Notes under the pieces: generated by a model | Told to the model about the DNA's origin: nothing | Databases searched by the model: none | What the model saw: only the letters and a program-made list of their open reading frames with translations | Shown here: in pieces, positions 39,775-47,984 of the stretch | Layout of the letters: every line of letters begins with the position of its first letter | How positions within the stretch are numbered: position 1 is the first letter of the stretch | NCBI GenBank assembly: GCA_019118605.1 | Contig: DWYP01000021.1 | Coordinates: 1 to 48,314 of the forward strand | DNA: 48,314 nucleotides | Source of the DNA: Candidatus Alistipes faecavium | GTDB taxonomy: Bacteria > Bacteroidota > Bacteroidia > Bacteroidales > Rikenellaceae | Reading direction: 5' to 3' | Program-made: the position numbers and the translations under genes

Positions 39775-41610
39775 ATGAGCGAATCCGAGGTGAAAAATAC
39801 CCTGCGCGAGCAGGTCGCGCTGCTGCCGTTGTCGCCCGGGGTCTACCAGTTCGTAGACCGCACGGGGACGATCATCTATGTCGGGAAGGCCAAGAGCCTC
39901 CGCAAGCGGGTCTCGTCGTATTTCGTCAACTCCCGGGAGCATTCGCCGAAGGTTCGGGCGCTGGTGCGCCAGATCGCCGGGATCCGCCATATCGTCGTGG
40001 GCAGCGAGGCCGACGCCCTGCTGCTTGAGAACTCGCTCATCAAGAGCCTGCAGCCGCGCTACAACATCCTGCTCAAGGACGACAAGACCTATCCGTGGAT
40101 CGTCGTGCGCCGCGAACCCTTTCCGCGCGTGGAGTCGACGCGGCGCGTCGTCCGCGACGGATCGCGCTATTTCGGCCCCTACGCCTCGGTGCAGCAGCAG
40201 CGGAGCATCCTCGAATTCATCCGCGCGGTCGTGCCGCTGCGCACCTGCCGACTCAACCTCACGCCCGAGGCCGTCGCCCGGGGGAAATACACCGTCTGCC
40301 TGCAGTACCACCTGGGCAACTGCCGGGGCCCGTGCGTGGGGCGTCAGAGCGAGGAGGAGTACGACCGACAGGTCGACCTCGTGGTCTCGGTGCTGCGCGG
40401 CGACCTGCGCCCCGTCCGGCGGTTCCTGACCGGGGAGATGGAGCGTGCGGCCCGGGAGCTCCGCTTCGAAGCCGCCCAGGCCTTCAAGTCGCGTCTCGAA
40501 ACCCTCGACCACTACGCCTCGCGCTCGGTGATCGTGAGCGCGAACCTTACCGATGTCGATGTCTTCTCGCTGCTCGAGGACGAGTCCGATACCACCGTCT
40601 ACTGCAACTGCCTGCGCGTGCGCCACGGGTCGATCGTCGCGGTGCAGACGCTGCGCCTGACGACGGGTGCCGAATCCGAAGGCCCCGACCTGCTGGCCTA
40701 TGGGATCCGTCACGTCGCCGACCACCTCCCCGAGGGCGAACGCCTCGCCCGGGAGCTCGTCGTGCCGTTCCTTCCCGCGGCCTCGGAGCTTTTCGACGGG
40801 GTGACCTTCACCGTGCCGCGGCGCGGCGAGAAGCTCGAACTGCTGGAGTTCTCGCTCAAGAGCGCCCGCATCTACCGGGCCGAACGGCTCAAGAACCTCG
40901 AGATCAAGAATCCCGAGCGGCACGCCGAGCGCCTGCTCACGGCCCTGCAGAAGGAGCTGGGCCTCGGGCGCCTGCCGCGGCATATCGAGTGTTTCGACAA
41001 CTCGAACCTTCAGGGTTCGCACCCCGTAGCCTCGTGCGTGGTCTTCCGCGACGGGAAGCCCGCGCGCAAGGAGTACCGGCACTTCAACATCAAGACCGTC
41101 GGGGGCCCCGACGATTACGCCTCGATGCGCGAGGTGGTCTACCGGCGTTACAGCCGCCTGCAGGCCGAGGGGGCCGAACTTCCGGACCTGATCGTCGCCG
41201 ACGGCGGCAAGGGCCAGATGGGGGTGATCCACGAGGTGCTCGAGGCGCTGGGGCTCGACATTCCGATCGCCGGACTGGCCAAGGACGGCAGGCACCGCAC
41301 CTCGGAACTCTATTGCGGCTACCCTCCGCTGCTTGTGGGGCTGCGCCCGGCCTCTGCGCTGTTCCATTTCCTGGCGGGCATCCAGGACGAGGTACACCGC
41401 TTCGCCATCGGGTTCCACCGCCAGAAGCGCAGCAAGGATTTTATCCACAGCGAGCTGGAGCAGATTGAGGGTGTCGGCGCCAAAACCCACGAGACATTGC
41501 TGCGTCATTTCGGGACGGTTGCCAAGGTGCGTGCTGCGGGCTACGAGGAACTGGCGGCGCTGGTCGGCCCGGCGAAGGCGAAAAAAATCCGTACCTTCTA
41601 TGAAAAGTAG
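39775..41610 (+). CDS. uvrC: excinuclease ABC subunit C
   Basis: 611 residues with the full domain order. The N-terminal GIY-YIG nuclease is LPLSPGVYQFVDRTGTIIYVGKAKSLRKRVSSYF (3' incision). A UvrBC-type region with CLQYHLGNCRGPCVGR and a UVR motif (RELRFEAAQAFKSRLETL) follows. The RNase H-like nuclease (HIECFDNSNLQGSHPVASCVVFRDGKPARKEYRHFNIKTVGGPDDYASMREVVYRRY) makes the 5' incision, and tandem helix-hairpin-helix motifs close the protein (IEGVGAKTHETLLRHFGTVAKVRAAGYEEL). It acts in nucleotide excision repair. The start is chosen at MSESEVKN, which directly follows the -7 element; a longer in-frame extension exists but is upstream of the promoter. Confidence 0.97.
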   Translation: MSESEVKNTLREQVALLPLSPGVYQFVDRTGTIIYVGKAKSLRKRVSSYFVNSREHSPKVRALVRQIAGIRHIVVGSEADALLLENSLIKSLQPRYNILLKDDKTYPWIVVRREPFPRVESTRRVVRDGSRYFGPYASVQQQRSILEFIRAVVPLRTCRLNLTPEAVARGKYTVCLQYHLGNCRGPCVGRQSEEEYDRQVDLVVSVLRGDLRPVRRFLTGEMERAARELRFEAAQAFKSRLETLDHYASRSVIVSANLTDVDVFSLLEDESDTTVYCNCLRVRHGSIVAVQTLRLTTGAESEGPDLLAYGIRHVADHLPEGERLARELVVPFLPAASELFDGVTFTVPRRGEKLELLEFSLKSARIYRAERLKNLEIKNPERHAERLLTALQKELGLGRLPRHIECFDNSNLQGSHPVASCVVFRDGKPARKEYRHFNIKTVGGPDDYASMREVVYRRYSRLQAEGAELPDLIVADGGKGQMGVIHEVLEALGLDIPIAGLAKDGRHRTSELYCGYPPLLVGLRPASALFHFLAGIQDEVHRFAIGFHRQKRSKDFIHSELEQIEGVGAKTHETLLRHFGTVAKVRAAGYEELAALVGPAKAKKIRTFYEK

Positions 41611-41618
41611 GGTGAAGG

Positions 41619-41650
41619 TTTGACATTTCGGGAAAAACACATTATCTTTG
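41619..41650 (+). promoter_or_regulatory. promoter of the SRP RNA / tRNA-Leu unit
   Basis: TTTG at 41619-41622 and TATCTTTG at 41643-41650 are 20 bases apart, both exact. Transcription should start near 41657. Confidence 0.8.
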
Positions 41651-41656
41651 CCCGAC

Positions 41657-41770
41657 CGATTCGGCAGGATTTCGAAGGCCGGAGGCCCGTGTCAGGTCTG
41701 TCCGCAAGGGGCGGAGCGGCGGGTTTCCGAGGTTCCGGGCCAAGAGCATGAGAACCCGCGCCTGCCCTGG
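41657..41770 (+). ncRNA. ffs: probable SRP RNA (4.5S, small bacterial type)
   Basis: The RNA folds into one long rod. GGCAGG at 41663-41668 pairs with CCTGCC at 41761-41766, GGCCGGA at 41677 pairs with TCCGGGCC at 41734, and CCCG at 41686 pairs with CGGG at 41720. The tip is GTCAGGTCTGTCC-GCAA-GGGGCGGAGCGGC. It has the SRP helix 8 features: GUCAGG on the 5' side, a GNRA tetraloop, and AGC on the 3' side facing it. The 3' side reads AGCGGC, where E. coli has AGCAGC. SRP RNA with Ffh targets membrane proteins to the translocon. It starts at an exact promoter and ends just before tRNA-Leu. I rate the call probable, not certain, because it was folded by hand. Confidence 0.7.
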
Positions 41771-41773
41771 AAT

Positions 41774-41860
41774 GCCCGGATGGCGGAATCGGTAGACGCG
41801 TTGGTCTCAAACACCAATGACAGCAATGTCGTGCCGGTTCGACCCCGGCTCCGGGTACCA
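41774..41860 (+). tRNA. tRNA-Leu (anticodon CAA)
   Basis: An 87-nt class-II tRNA including an encoded CCA end. Acceptor GCCCGGA/TCCGGGT has a G-U pair at 1-72, and the discriminator is A. The anticodon loop CTCAAAC reads CAA. The variable arm is TGACAGCAATGTCG and the T arm GCCGGTTCGACCCCGGC. Of the four tRNA genes here it is the only one with CCA encoded. It marks the left edge of the accessory island, and tRNA 3' ends are common integration sites, but no second copy of its end was found in the window. Confidence 0.97.
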
Positions 41861-41862
41861 TT

Positions 41863-41905
41863 AAAATCGCTTAATTTGTTGATATATACAGATTAAGCGA
41901 TTTTT
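41863..41905 (+). terminator. terminator of tRNA-Leu
   Basis: AAAATCGCTTAAT pairs with ATTAAGCGATTTT around an AT-rich loop and is followed by T-rich sequence, beginning three bases after the tRNA. Confidence 0.85.
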
Positions 41906-42054
41906 ATTTTTCGGATTTTCCCCACATTTTCCCCACACGTGCTGTGAAAGATGTTTGACTAGGCTGTTTGGCGGGGTAATTTTTCGCCAAAAATTGCCTT
42001 GTTAAATTGGTAAATCTACTCCTTCCCGGATGAAATAAATCCCGGGATTTTTTC

Positions 42055-42062
42055 TATCTTTG
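42055..42062 (+). promoter_or_regulatory. -7 promoter element upstream of the island genes
   Basis: TATCTTTG matches TAnnTTTG. Transcription from about 42069 would cross the structured element at 42147-42273 before reaching the first methyltransferase gene. No good -33 element. Confidence 0.5.
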
Positions 42063-42146
42063 AATCCGTAAAACCAAGAAACAGAATAACGACAAGAGAA
42101 AAAGACTATATCAACATATAACTAATTGAGCTTTTAGCTCTTATTC

Positions 42147-42273
42147 CCAAATCCAAAATACGGCCAATTTTTTGAATGCACGGGAATGAGCGGCGAAGGT
42201 TCGCGTCCGTCTGGGCGTGAACTGTTCGTGCTTATCTGTGCATTGGGTTACTTGGCCGTGACCTTGGATTTGG
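42147..42273 (+). ncRNA. candidate structured RNA or leader of the methyltransferase operon
   Basis: Four nested pairings form one long arm: CCAAATCCAA (42147) with TTGGATTTGG (42264), GGCCAA (42162) with TTGGCC (42253), AATGCAC (near 42175) with GTGCATT (near 42238), and at the tip GTTCGCGTCC (42199) with GGGCGTGAAC (42213) around GTCT. Ordered nesting of 33 base pairs over 127 bases is unlikely by chance. It lies between a -7 element and the methyltransferase genes. No known class is recognised. The remaining gap (42274-42351) has a weak TTGCC/GGCAA hairpin, and 41906-42054 shows nothing definite. Confidence 0.5.
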
Positions 42274-42351
42274 ATAGGCAATAACGAACGGTATCACGCT
42301 CTTCTTTTTTGCCTGTCCGAATACGGCAAAGGCTCTCCATGAAAGAAGCCT

Positions 42352-43026
42352 ATGCTCTCCACCAAATCCCATACACCGCAAATCATCTCGCGTCAGCGCG
42401 TGGCCGACCACGGCGAGGTCTTCACCTCCGAGCGTGAGGTCAAGGCGATGTGCGACCTTGTGAAAAACGAGACCGAGCGCATCGAATCCCGGTTCCTCGA
42501 ACCCGCCTGCGGACAGGGCGCTTTTCTGATCGAGATCCTGCGTCGCAAACTCTCCGTCGTGTCGTCCCGTTATGCCGCGACGCAATCCGAATGGGAACGC
42601 CATGCCGCGATTGCCGTATCAAGTCTCTACGGAATCGACATTCTGGCAGACAACGTGACGCTCTGCCGCAATCATCTCTACGATACGTTCCTGACGGCAT
42701 ACCGGGCTCTCTTCCCGAAGAGCATGAAGCCCGCCTGCTGCCATGCGGTGCGCTATCTGCTTGCGACCAACATTCTGTGGGGTGATGCACTGACCCTCCA
42801 AACCCCGGACGAATCGGCGCGGCCGATTGTCTTTGCCGAGTGGTCTGACATTGGCGGCGGGCGGTTCAAACGCCGCGATTTCACGCTGGCCAACCTGCTG
42901 CAAAGCCAGCCAATGGAGGGTCCCAACCTCTTCTCCGACCTCGGAGATGCCGCCTTTATTCCGACCCCCGTAGCCGAATATCCGCTTGTTCACTTCCTCA
43001 AACTCGGAGCCGATGAAGAACTATAA
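42352..43026 (+). CDS. DNA methyltransferase-like protein, SAM-binding part
   Basis: 224 residues. RVADHGEVFTSEREVKAMCDLV is the entry region found in N6-adenine methyltransferases of the Eco57I/type I kind. SRFLEPACGQGAFLIEILRRKL is motif I, which binds S-adenosylmethionine. ILWGDALTL and a phosphoribosyl-like end follow. The catalytic NPPY (motif IV) and any target-recognition domain are missing, so this is either one half of a split enzyme or an accessory subunit. The next gene overlaps it by 14 bases and carries NPPY, which supports joint action. GC content is as high as the chromosome's. Confidence 0.8.
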   Translation: MLSTKSHTPQIISRQRVADHGEVFTSEREVKAMCDLVKNETERIESRFLEPACGQGAFLIEILRRKLSVVSSRYAATQSEWERHAAIAVSSLYGIDILADNVTLCRNHLYDTFLTAYRALFPKSMKPACCHAVRYLLATNILWGDALTLQTPDESARPIVFAEWSDIGGGRFKRRDFTLANLLQSQPMEGPNLFSDLGDAAFIPTPVAEYPLVHFLKLGADEEL

Positions 43027-44512
43027 CCCCGATGTGCTGACCTGCCTGGCCAATCTGAGCAACGACGAGGTGTTCACCCCTCCGGTCGTTGTCAATCGCA
43101 TGCTCGATCTACTGCCTGCGGAGTTGTGGCGCAATCCCGATGCGCGTTTCCTTGATCCCGTAAGCAAAACGGGAGTCTTCCTGCGCGAGATTGCCAAACG
43201 GTTGATGGAGGGGTTGTGCGAGCGAATTCCCGATCGGCAGCAGCGGGCCGACCACATCTTCACCCGGCAGTTGTTCGGCTTGGCCATTACCGAACTGACG
43301 GCCCTCCTGTCGCGCCGTTCGGTCTATTGCAGCAAACAGGCGAACGGGCCCTATTCGGTTTGCACGGCCTTTCACGATGCGGATGGGAATATCCGCTTCC
43401 GGTCCACGGAACACACCTGGCAGAACGGCCGATGCCGCTATTGCGGGGCCAGCCGGGAGGTCTACGACCGCGACGACACGCTTGAAAGCCACGCCTACGA
43501 ATTTATCCACACCGAGAATCCCGAAACCATATTCCCCGATATGAAATTCGATGTCATTATAGGCAACCCGCCGTATCAGTTAGAGGTAGGTATCGAAAAA
43601 GACAATTATGCCATTCCTCTATATCATAAATTTATTCAACAAGCCAAAAAATTACGGCCTCGATTTATATCCATGATTATTCCGTCTCGGTGGTTCGCCG
43701 GAGGTCGAGGTATGGATGATTTTAGAGAGGAGATGCTCCATGATACACGTTTGCAGATTTTAGTGGATTATCCTAATGCAGCGGACTGTTTTCCGGGTAT
43801 AGATTTGTCGGGAGGTGTATGCTATTTCCTCTGGAACAGCGAATATAATGGAATCTGCAAGATAGTATCTAATCGAGGTAAGGATTATCAATCGACGATG
43901 AACCGTCCTTTATTGGAGCCAGGAAATGATACGTTCATAAGATTCAACGAAGCAATCCCAATTATTCGTAAAATCATTGCTTATAAAGAACCTACATTCG
44001 ATAGTCTGGTAAGTCCTCAAACTCCATTTGGTATTGTCTCTTCTTTCAAGGATTATTCTGATAAACCTTTTGAGGAATCAATCGCAATATATACGGTCAA
44101 TGGGATAAAATACATTCGAGAGGATCAAGTGAGTAAAAATAGACAATGGATAAGCCCGTACAAAGTTTTCATATCAAAATCGTATGGAGAAAGAGGTGCA
44201 TATCCATATAGATTTTTGGCAAAGCCATTTATTGGGACGCCAAGATCCTGTTGTACTCAAACATATTTGATGATTGGTCCATTCAATACGTCAATTGAAT
44301 GTGAAAATGTCATTAGTTACATCAATACCCGTTTTTTCCGTTTCTGCATCATGCAAAAGAAAAATACTCAGGATGCCATGCGAGGAGTCTATTCATATGT
44401 TCCCATACAAGACTTTTCTCAATCATGGACGGATGAAAAGCTCTATGCCAAATATGGAATCACCGACGAGGAGATAAAATTCATCGAGTCAATGGTACGG
44501 CCGATGGAATAA
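43013..44512 (+). CDS. Eco57I-type N6-adenine DNA methyltransferase with distinct C-terminal recognition part
   Basis: 499 residues. EVFTPPVVVNRMLDLLPAELW and ARFLDPVSKTGVFLREIAKRL form the N-terminal region, with a motif I variant. A zinc-ribbon-like CRYCGAS follows. MKFDVIIGNPPYQLEVG is motif IV, with the catalytic NPPY at 185-188. Residues about 190-499 contain IPSRWFAGGRGMDDFREEML and should hold the target-recognition domain. Codon use changes abruptly near codon 185: I count 35 G/C of 60 at 43081-43140 but 22 of 60 at 44101-44160. The gene is thus a chimera of a GC-rich front and an AT-rich recognition part. It would methylate adenine in the host DNA within a restriction-modification-like system. 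Confidence 0.85.
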   Translation: MKNYNPDVLTCLANLSNDEVFTPPVVVNRMLDLLPAELWRNPDARFLDPVSKTGVFLREIAKRLMEGLCERIPDRQQRADHIFTRQLFGLAITELTALLSRRSVYCSKQANGPYSVCTAFHDADGNIRFRSTEHTWQNGRCRYCGASREVYDRDDTLESHAYEFIHTENPETIFPDMKFDVIIGNPPYQLEVGIEKDNYAIPLYHKFIQQAKKLRPRFISMIIPSRWFAGGRGMDDFREEMLHDTRLQILVDYPNAADCFPGIDLSGGVCYFLWNSEYNGICKIVSNRGKDYQSTMNRPLLEPGNDTFIRFNEAIPIIRKIIAYKEPTFDSLVSPQTPFGIVSSFKDYSDKPFEESIAIYTVNGIKYIREDQVSKNRQWISPYKVFISKSYGERGAYPYRFLAKPFIGTPRSCCTQTYLMIGPFNTSIECENVISYINTRFFRFCIMQKKNTQDAMRGVYSYVPIQDFSQSWTDEKLYAKYGITDEEIKFIESMVRPME

Positions 44513-44551
44513 AAAACTATTTCACTAGTGAACTACATTTTGGTTGAATTG

Positions 44552-44583
44552 CTTGGAAAGGCGATACAATGCGCATACTTTTG
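44552..44583 (+). promoter_or_regulatory. internal promoter of the DUF2971 gene
   Basis: CTTG at 44552-44555 and TACTTTTG at 44576-44583 are 20 bases apart. The predicted start near 44590 lies after an in-frame ATG at 44569 and before the ATG at 44608, which favours the later start codon. Confidence 0.6.
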
Positions 44584-44607
44584 GAGTATATATTAAAAAT
44601 CAATAAT

Positions 44608-45474
44608 ATGATTACAAAATTAAATTCAACCAAAGCTGTGGAAAGTGAAGATTCGTTATATCACTACACATCTGTCGAAGTATTGTATTGCCTTCTTAAA
44701 AGTATTATGGCTCAAAAAAGGGAAGCCCAAAACCAAGAGCCGCAAATGACATTCCGTGCAACGCATATTCGATTCCTGAATGATAAAAGTGAATATCAGT
44801 TTTTCATCACCAAACTGAAGATGGATCTTTTACAATACGACGAAGAGCATTATGCCGGTAAAAATAAAGAGATCATCTTGAAAAATGCCCGGTATTTAGC
44901 ATTCATGACGGATTATGTAACAGAGCCTTCTGTCATATCATTCTGCAAAAAGCGAGATGACTTAACCATGTGGACCTTATACGGAGATCACAACAAAGGG
45001 GTCTGTCTGGAATTTGATTGGAAAAAGCTGGATGCATTGGATAATGTCACCCTTGTTACTTGCAACTATGTATCAACAGATGAAAAATATTTTAAAGATT
45101 CCGACTTGGAAATCGCATTAGGTTATTTGAAGAGCATCCCGGAGAAGCCCTCGAGATTGGTTCCTCATCCGCAATGGACTAACATTATTGACCAACTAAG
45201 CTATACCAAAAACAAGGACTATCGAGATGAAGCGGAATGTCGATTGATTGCACATTCTAATACATATGACTTTGCTACGAAGAATGAATATATAAGACCT
45301 TACCTTAATATTCCGATCCCCGTTGATGCCTTGAAAAGCATTACGATTGGTCCGTGTACGGGGAATCCCGACATGGGAATTTTGGGTATTCAGACAATGT
45401 TGAATCAGGCTGTGGGAGAAAAAGCAAAGAACATTCGCATTATAAAATCAAAGAAGGATTTTAGAATCATATAA
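44608..45474 (+). CDS. DUF2971 family protein
   Basis: 288 residues. Family marks are SLYHYTSVEVLYCLL at the N terminus, FRATHIRFLNDKSEYQFF, VISFCKKRDDLTMWTLYGDHNKGVCLEFD and KNKDYRDEAECRLIAHS. DUF2971 proteins are widespread in mobile and defence-associated loci but have no established biochemical role. There is no signal or membrane segment. The gene is AT-rich (23 G/C of 60 at 44881-44940), like the end of the preceding methyltransferase and unlike the following helicase gene. It has its own promoter, and its stop lies two bases before the helicase start. Its position between methyltransferase and nuclease suggests a role in controlling or specifying the system, which is inference. Confidence 0.8.
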   Translation: MITKLNSTKAVESEDSLYHYTSVEVLYCLLKSIMAQKREAQNQEPQMTFRATHIRFLNDKSEYQFFITKLKMDLLQYDEEHYAGKNKEIILKNARYLAFMTDYVTEPSVISFCKKRDDLTMWTLYGDHNKGVCLEFDWKKLDALDNVTLVTCNYVSTDEKYFKDSDLEIALGYLKSIPEKPSRLVPHPQWTNIIDQLSYTKNKDYRDEAECRLIAHSNTYDFATKNEYIRPYLNIPIPVDALKSITIGPCTGNPDMGILGIQTMLNQAVGEKAKNIRIIKSKKDFRII

Positions 45475-45476
45475 TT

Positions 45477-47984
45477 ATGCCTACCCTTTTCTTCCCCTCC
45501 CGCCCGGCGGCGCATCCGACCATCTATGCCTACGAAGATACCCACCCGCAATACCGTGGGCTGCTGAAGGTCGGATACACCACCGTAGATGTGCAGCATC
45601 GCGTGGCGCAGCAATATCCAACGCTGCGGCCCGGAGCGCGCCCTTACCGCATTGTCTTCGAGGAGTCGGCCATGCGTGGCGACGGCACCTCGTTTTCCGA
45701 CCACGAGGTACACCGCGTGTTGCGTCGAATGGGAGTGGAGAATCCCGAGGGTGAGTGGTTCCGTTGTACGGTTCGCGAGGTCCGGGAGGCGGTACGCTCC
45801 GTGCGGGAGCGGCGTGAAGCCGAATTCCAACGCACGGAGCATTTTGCCATGCGCCCCGAGCAGGAGGCTGCCGTGGAGAAGACCTGCGAATATTTCCGTG
45901 CCTGCCGTGCCGACAACAACCGCACGCCGCATTTCCTCTGGAACTGCAAGATGCGCTTCGGCAAAACCTTCGCGGCCTACCAGCTGGCGCGCCGCATGGG
46001 ATGGAAACGGCTGCTGGTTCTAACCTTCAAACCCGCCGTGCAGAGTGCCTGGGAAGAGGATCTGCGCACGCATGTCGATTTCGAAGGGTGGCAGTTCCTG
46101 TCGCGCAATTCGGAACTGAACTACGAAACGGCCGACCACAATCGTCCGATCGTCTGCTTCGGGTCGTTTCAGGATTTTCTCGGACGCAGCAAGTCGGGCG
46201 GCATCAAGCTGAAGAACGAATGGGTACATGCCATCAACTGGGATTGTGTGATTCTCGACGAATATCACTACGGTGCCTGGCGCGACCATGCCAAGGATCT
46301 CTTCGAGAACGAAGACCGTCGCGAACAGGCCTTTGCCGAAGGGGAAGGCCGCGACTGGTTTGACGAGGAGGCGATGCCCATCACCACGGGAGCCTATCTC
46401 TATCTGTCGGGGACACCGTTTCGGGCCATCAGCTCGGGAGAGTTCATCGAGGAGCAGGTTTACAACTGGACCTATTCGGATGAGCAACGCGCCAAGGCGT
46501 CGTGGAACGATGCCGACGGGCCGAATCCCTACGCCGCCCTGCCGCGCATGGTGATGATGACCTATCAACTGCCCGACGAATTGCGGCAGGTTGCCATCGA
46601 CGGTGAGTTCGACGAATTCGACCTCAATCTCTTCTTTCGGGCCGAAGGCAATGGTGACGACGCCCGGTTCGTCTTCAAGAACGAGGTGCAGAAGTGGCTG
46701 GACCTGATTCGCGGCGCCTATGTCGAAAATATTGTTTCCGACTTGAAGCTGGGGCATTCACGGCCTCCTATGCCCTTCTCTCACGCCCCGCTGCTCTCGG
46801 TGTTGACACACACGTTCTGGTTCCTGCCGTCGGTGGCATCGTGTTATGCCATGCGGAATCTGCTTGCCGAGCGTCAGAACCGCTTCTATCAGGATTATCG
46901 GGTGGTCGTAGCTGCAGGGAGCAGTGCCGGGATCGGTGTCGATGCGCTGGCTCCCGTGTTGAAGGCCATGGGCAATCCGTTGGAGACGAAGACTATCACG
47001 CTGTCGTGCGGCAAACTGACAACAGGCGTATCGGTGAAGCCCTGGTCGGGCATCTTCATGCTGCGCAACTCATCAAGCCCCGAAACCTACTTCCAGGCGG
47101 CCTTTCGCGTGCAGACTCCTTGGACGGTATGCAATGCCGACGGCATTTCGCCCAACCGGGTGGATATTCTGAAACAGGAGTGTTATGTATTTGACTTCGC
47201 ACCCAACCGGGCATTGCGGCAGATTGCGGATTACAGCTGTCGGCTGAATGTCGAGGAGAATAATCCCGAACGCAAGGTCGAGGAGTTTATCTCGTTTCTT
47301 CCGGTGCTGGCCTACGACGGCAGTTCAATGAAGCAGATCGATGCCGCCGGGATTCTTGATATTGCCATGAGCGGAACGACGGCAACTCTGCTGGCCCGTC
47401 GCTGGGAGAGTGCCCTGCTGGTCAATGTCGACAATGCAACGCTGCGGAGGTTGATGGGGAATGCCGAAGCAATGGCTGCACTGACGCGCATCGAGGGATT
47501 CCGCAACCTGAATCAGGACATCGAGACCATCATCAACAAATCGGAGGCGGTCAAGAAGGCGCGAAAGGAGACCCCGGACGAGGCAATGACCCCGCAGAAG
47601 AAACGGGAACTGACCGAGGAGGAGAAGGAGTACAAGAGCCTGCGGAAGCAGATTCAGGAGAAACTGATCAAATTCGCTACGCGCGTACCGATATTCATGT
47701 ATCTGACGGATTTCCGCGAGCGGAGCCTCTATGATGTCATCACGCAACTGGAACCCGGATTGTTCAAGAAGGTAACGGGGCTGTCGGTCTCGGATTTCGA
47801 GCTGCTTGTGTCGCTTGACGTCTTCAATTCGGCGCTGATGAATGATGCTATCTATAAGTTCAAGCGTTACGAGGATGCTTCGCTCGAGTATATCGGCATC
47901 AACAAACGCCCGGACGAGGAGATCGGTTTGTTCGACACCGTGCTTCCATCGATTGAATATAAGAAGAAACTATTGTGTCTGTGA
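45477..47984 (+). CDS. GIY-YIG nuclease fused to a superfamily 2 helicase (restriction subunit-like)
   Basis: 835 residues. Residues 15-100 are a T5orf172/MUG113-like GIY-YIG domain: Tyr17 and Tyr19 in TIYAYED, LLKVGYTT with Gly33, Arg42, and Glu77 in SDHEVHRVL, so catalytic residues are present. The SF2 motor follows: a Q-like motif MRPEQEAAV, motif I MRFGKTF (Lys163), motif II VILDEYHY (Asp261-Glu262), motif III SGTP (311-314) and motif VI QAAFRVQ (540-546). A charged coiled-coil-like stretch (about 680-730: KKARKETPDEAMTPQKKRELTEEEKEYKSLRKQIQEK) precedes the C-terminal domain. It is probably the DNA-translocating and cutting partner of the two methyltransferase proteins. GC content returns abruptly to the chromosomal level here (36 of 60 at 45541-45600). 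Confidence 0.85.
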   Translation: MPTLFFPSRPAAHPTIYAYEDTHPQYRGLLKVGYTTVDVQHRVAQQYPTLRPGARPYRIVFEESAMRGDGTSFSDHEVHRVLRRMGVENPEGEWFRCTVREVREAVRSVRERREAEFQRTEHFAMRPEQEAAVEKTCEYFRACRADNNRTPHFLWNCKMRFGKTFAAYQLARRMGWKRLLVLTFKPAVQSAWEEDLRTHVDFEGWQFLSRNSELNYETADHNRPIVCFGSFQDFLGRSKSGGIKLKNEWVHAINWDCVILDEYHYGAWRDHAKDLFENEDRREQAFAEGEGRDWFDEEAMPITTGAYLYLSGTPFRAISSGEFIEEQVYNWTYSDEQRAKASWNDADGPNPYAALPRMVMMTYQLPDELRQVAIDGEFDEFDLNLFFRAEGNGDDARFVFKNEVQKWLDLIRGAYVENIVSDLKLGHSRPPMPFSHAPLLSVLTHTFWFLPSVASCYAMRNLLAERQNRFYQDYRVVVAAGSSAGIGVDALAPVLKAMGNPLETKTITLSCGKLTTGVSVKPWSGIFMLRNSSSPETYFQAAFRVQTPWTVCNADGISPNRVDILKQECYVFDFAPNRALRQIADYSCRLNVEENNPERKVEEFISFLPVLAYDGSSMKQIDAAGILDIAMSGTTATLLARRWESALLVNVDNATLRRLMGNAEAMAALTRIEGFRNLNQDIETIINKSEAVKKARKETPDEAMTPQKKRELTEEEKEYKSLRKQIQEKLIKFATRVPIFMYLTDFRERSLYDVITQLEPGLFKKVTGLSVSDFELLVSLDVFNSALMNDAIYKFKRYEDASLEYIGINKRPDEEIGLFDTVLPSIEYKKKLLCL

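Noticed and set aside
41774..41940. Attachment site pair for an integrated element at tRNA-Leu
   Set aside because: The accessory genes start right after the tRNA, but no integrase gene and no second copy of the tRNA end were found within the window, so no att site is claimed.
42147..42273. Retron msr-msd RNA
   Set aside because: The nested stems suggested it, but no reverse transcriptase gene lies in the island.
44569..44607. Upstream ATG for the DUF2971 protein
   Set aside because: It lies upstream of the predicted transcription start of the gene's own promoter, and the family begins later.
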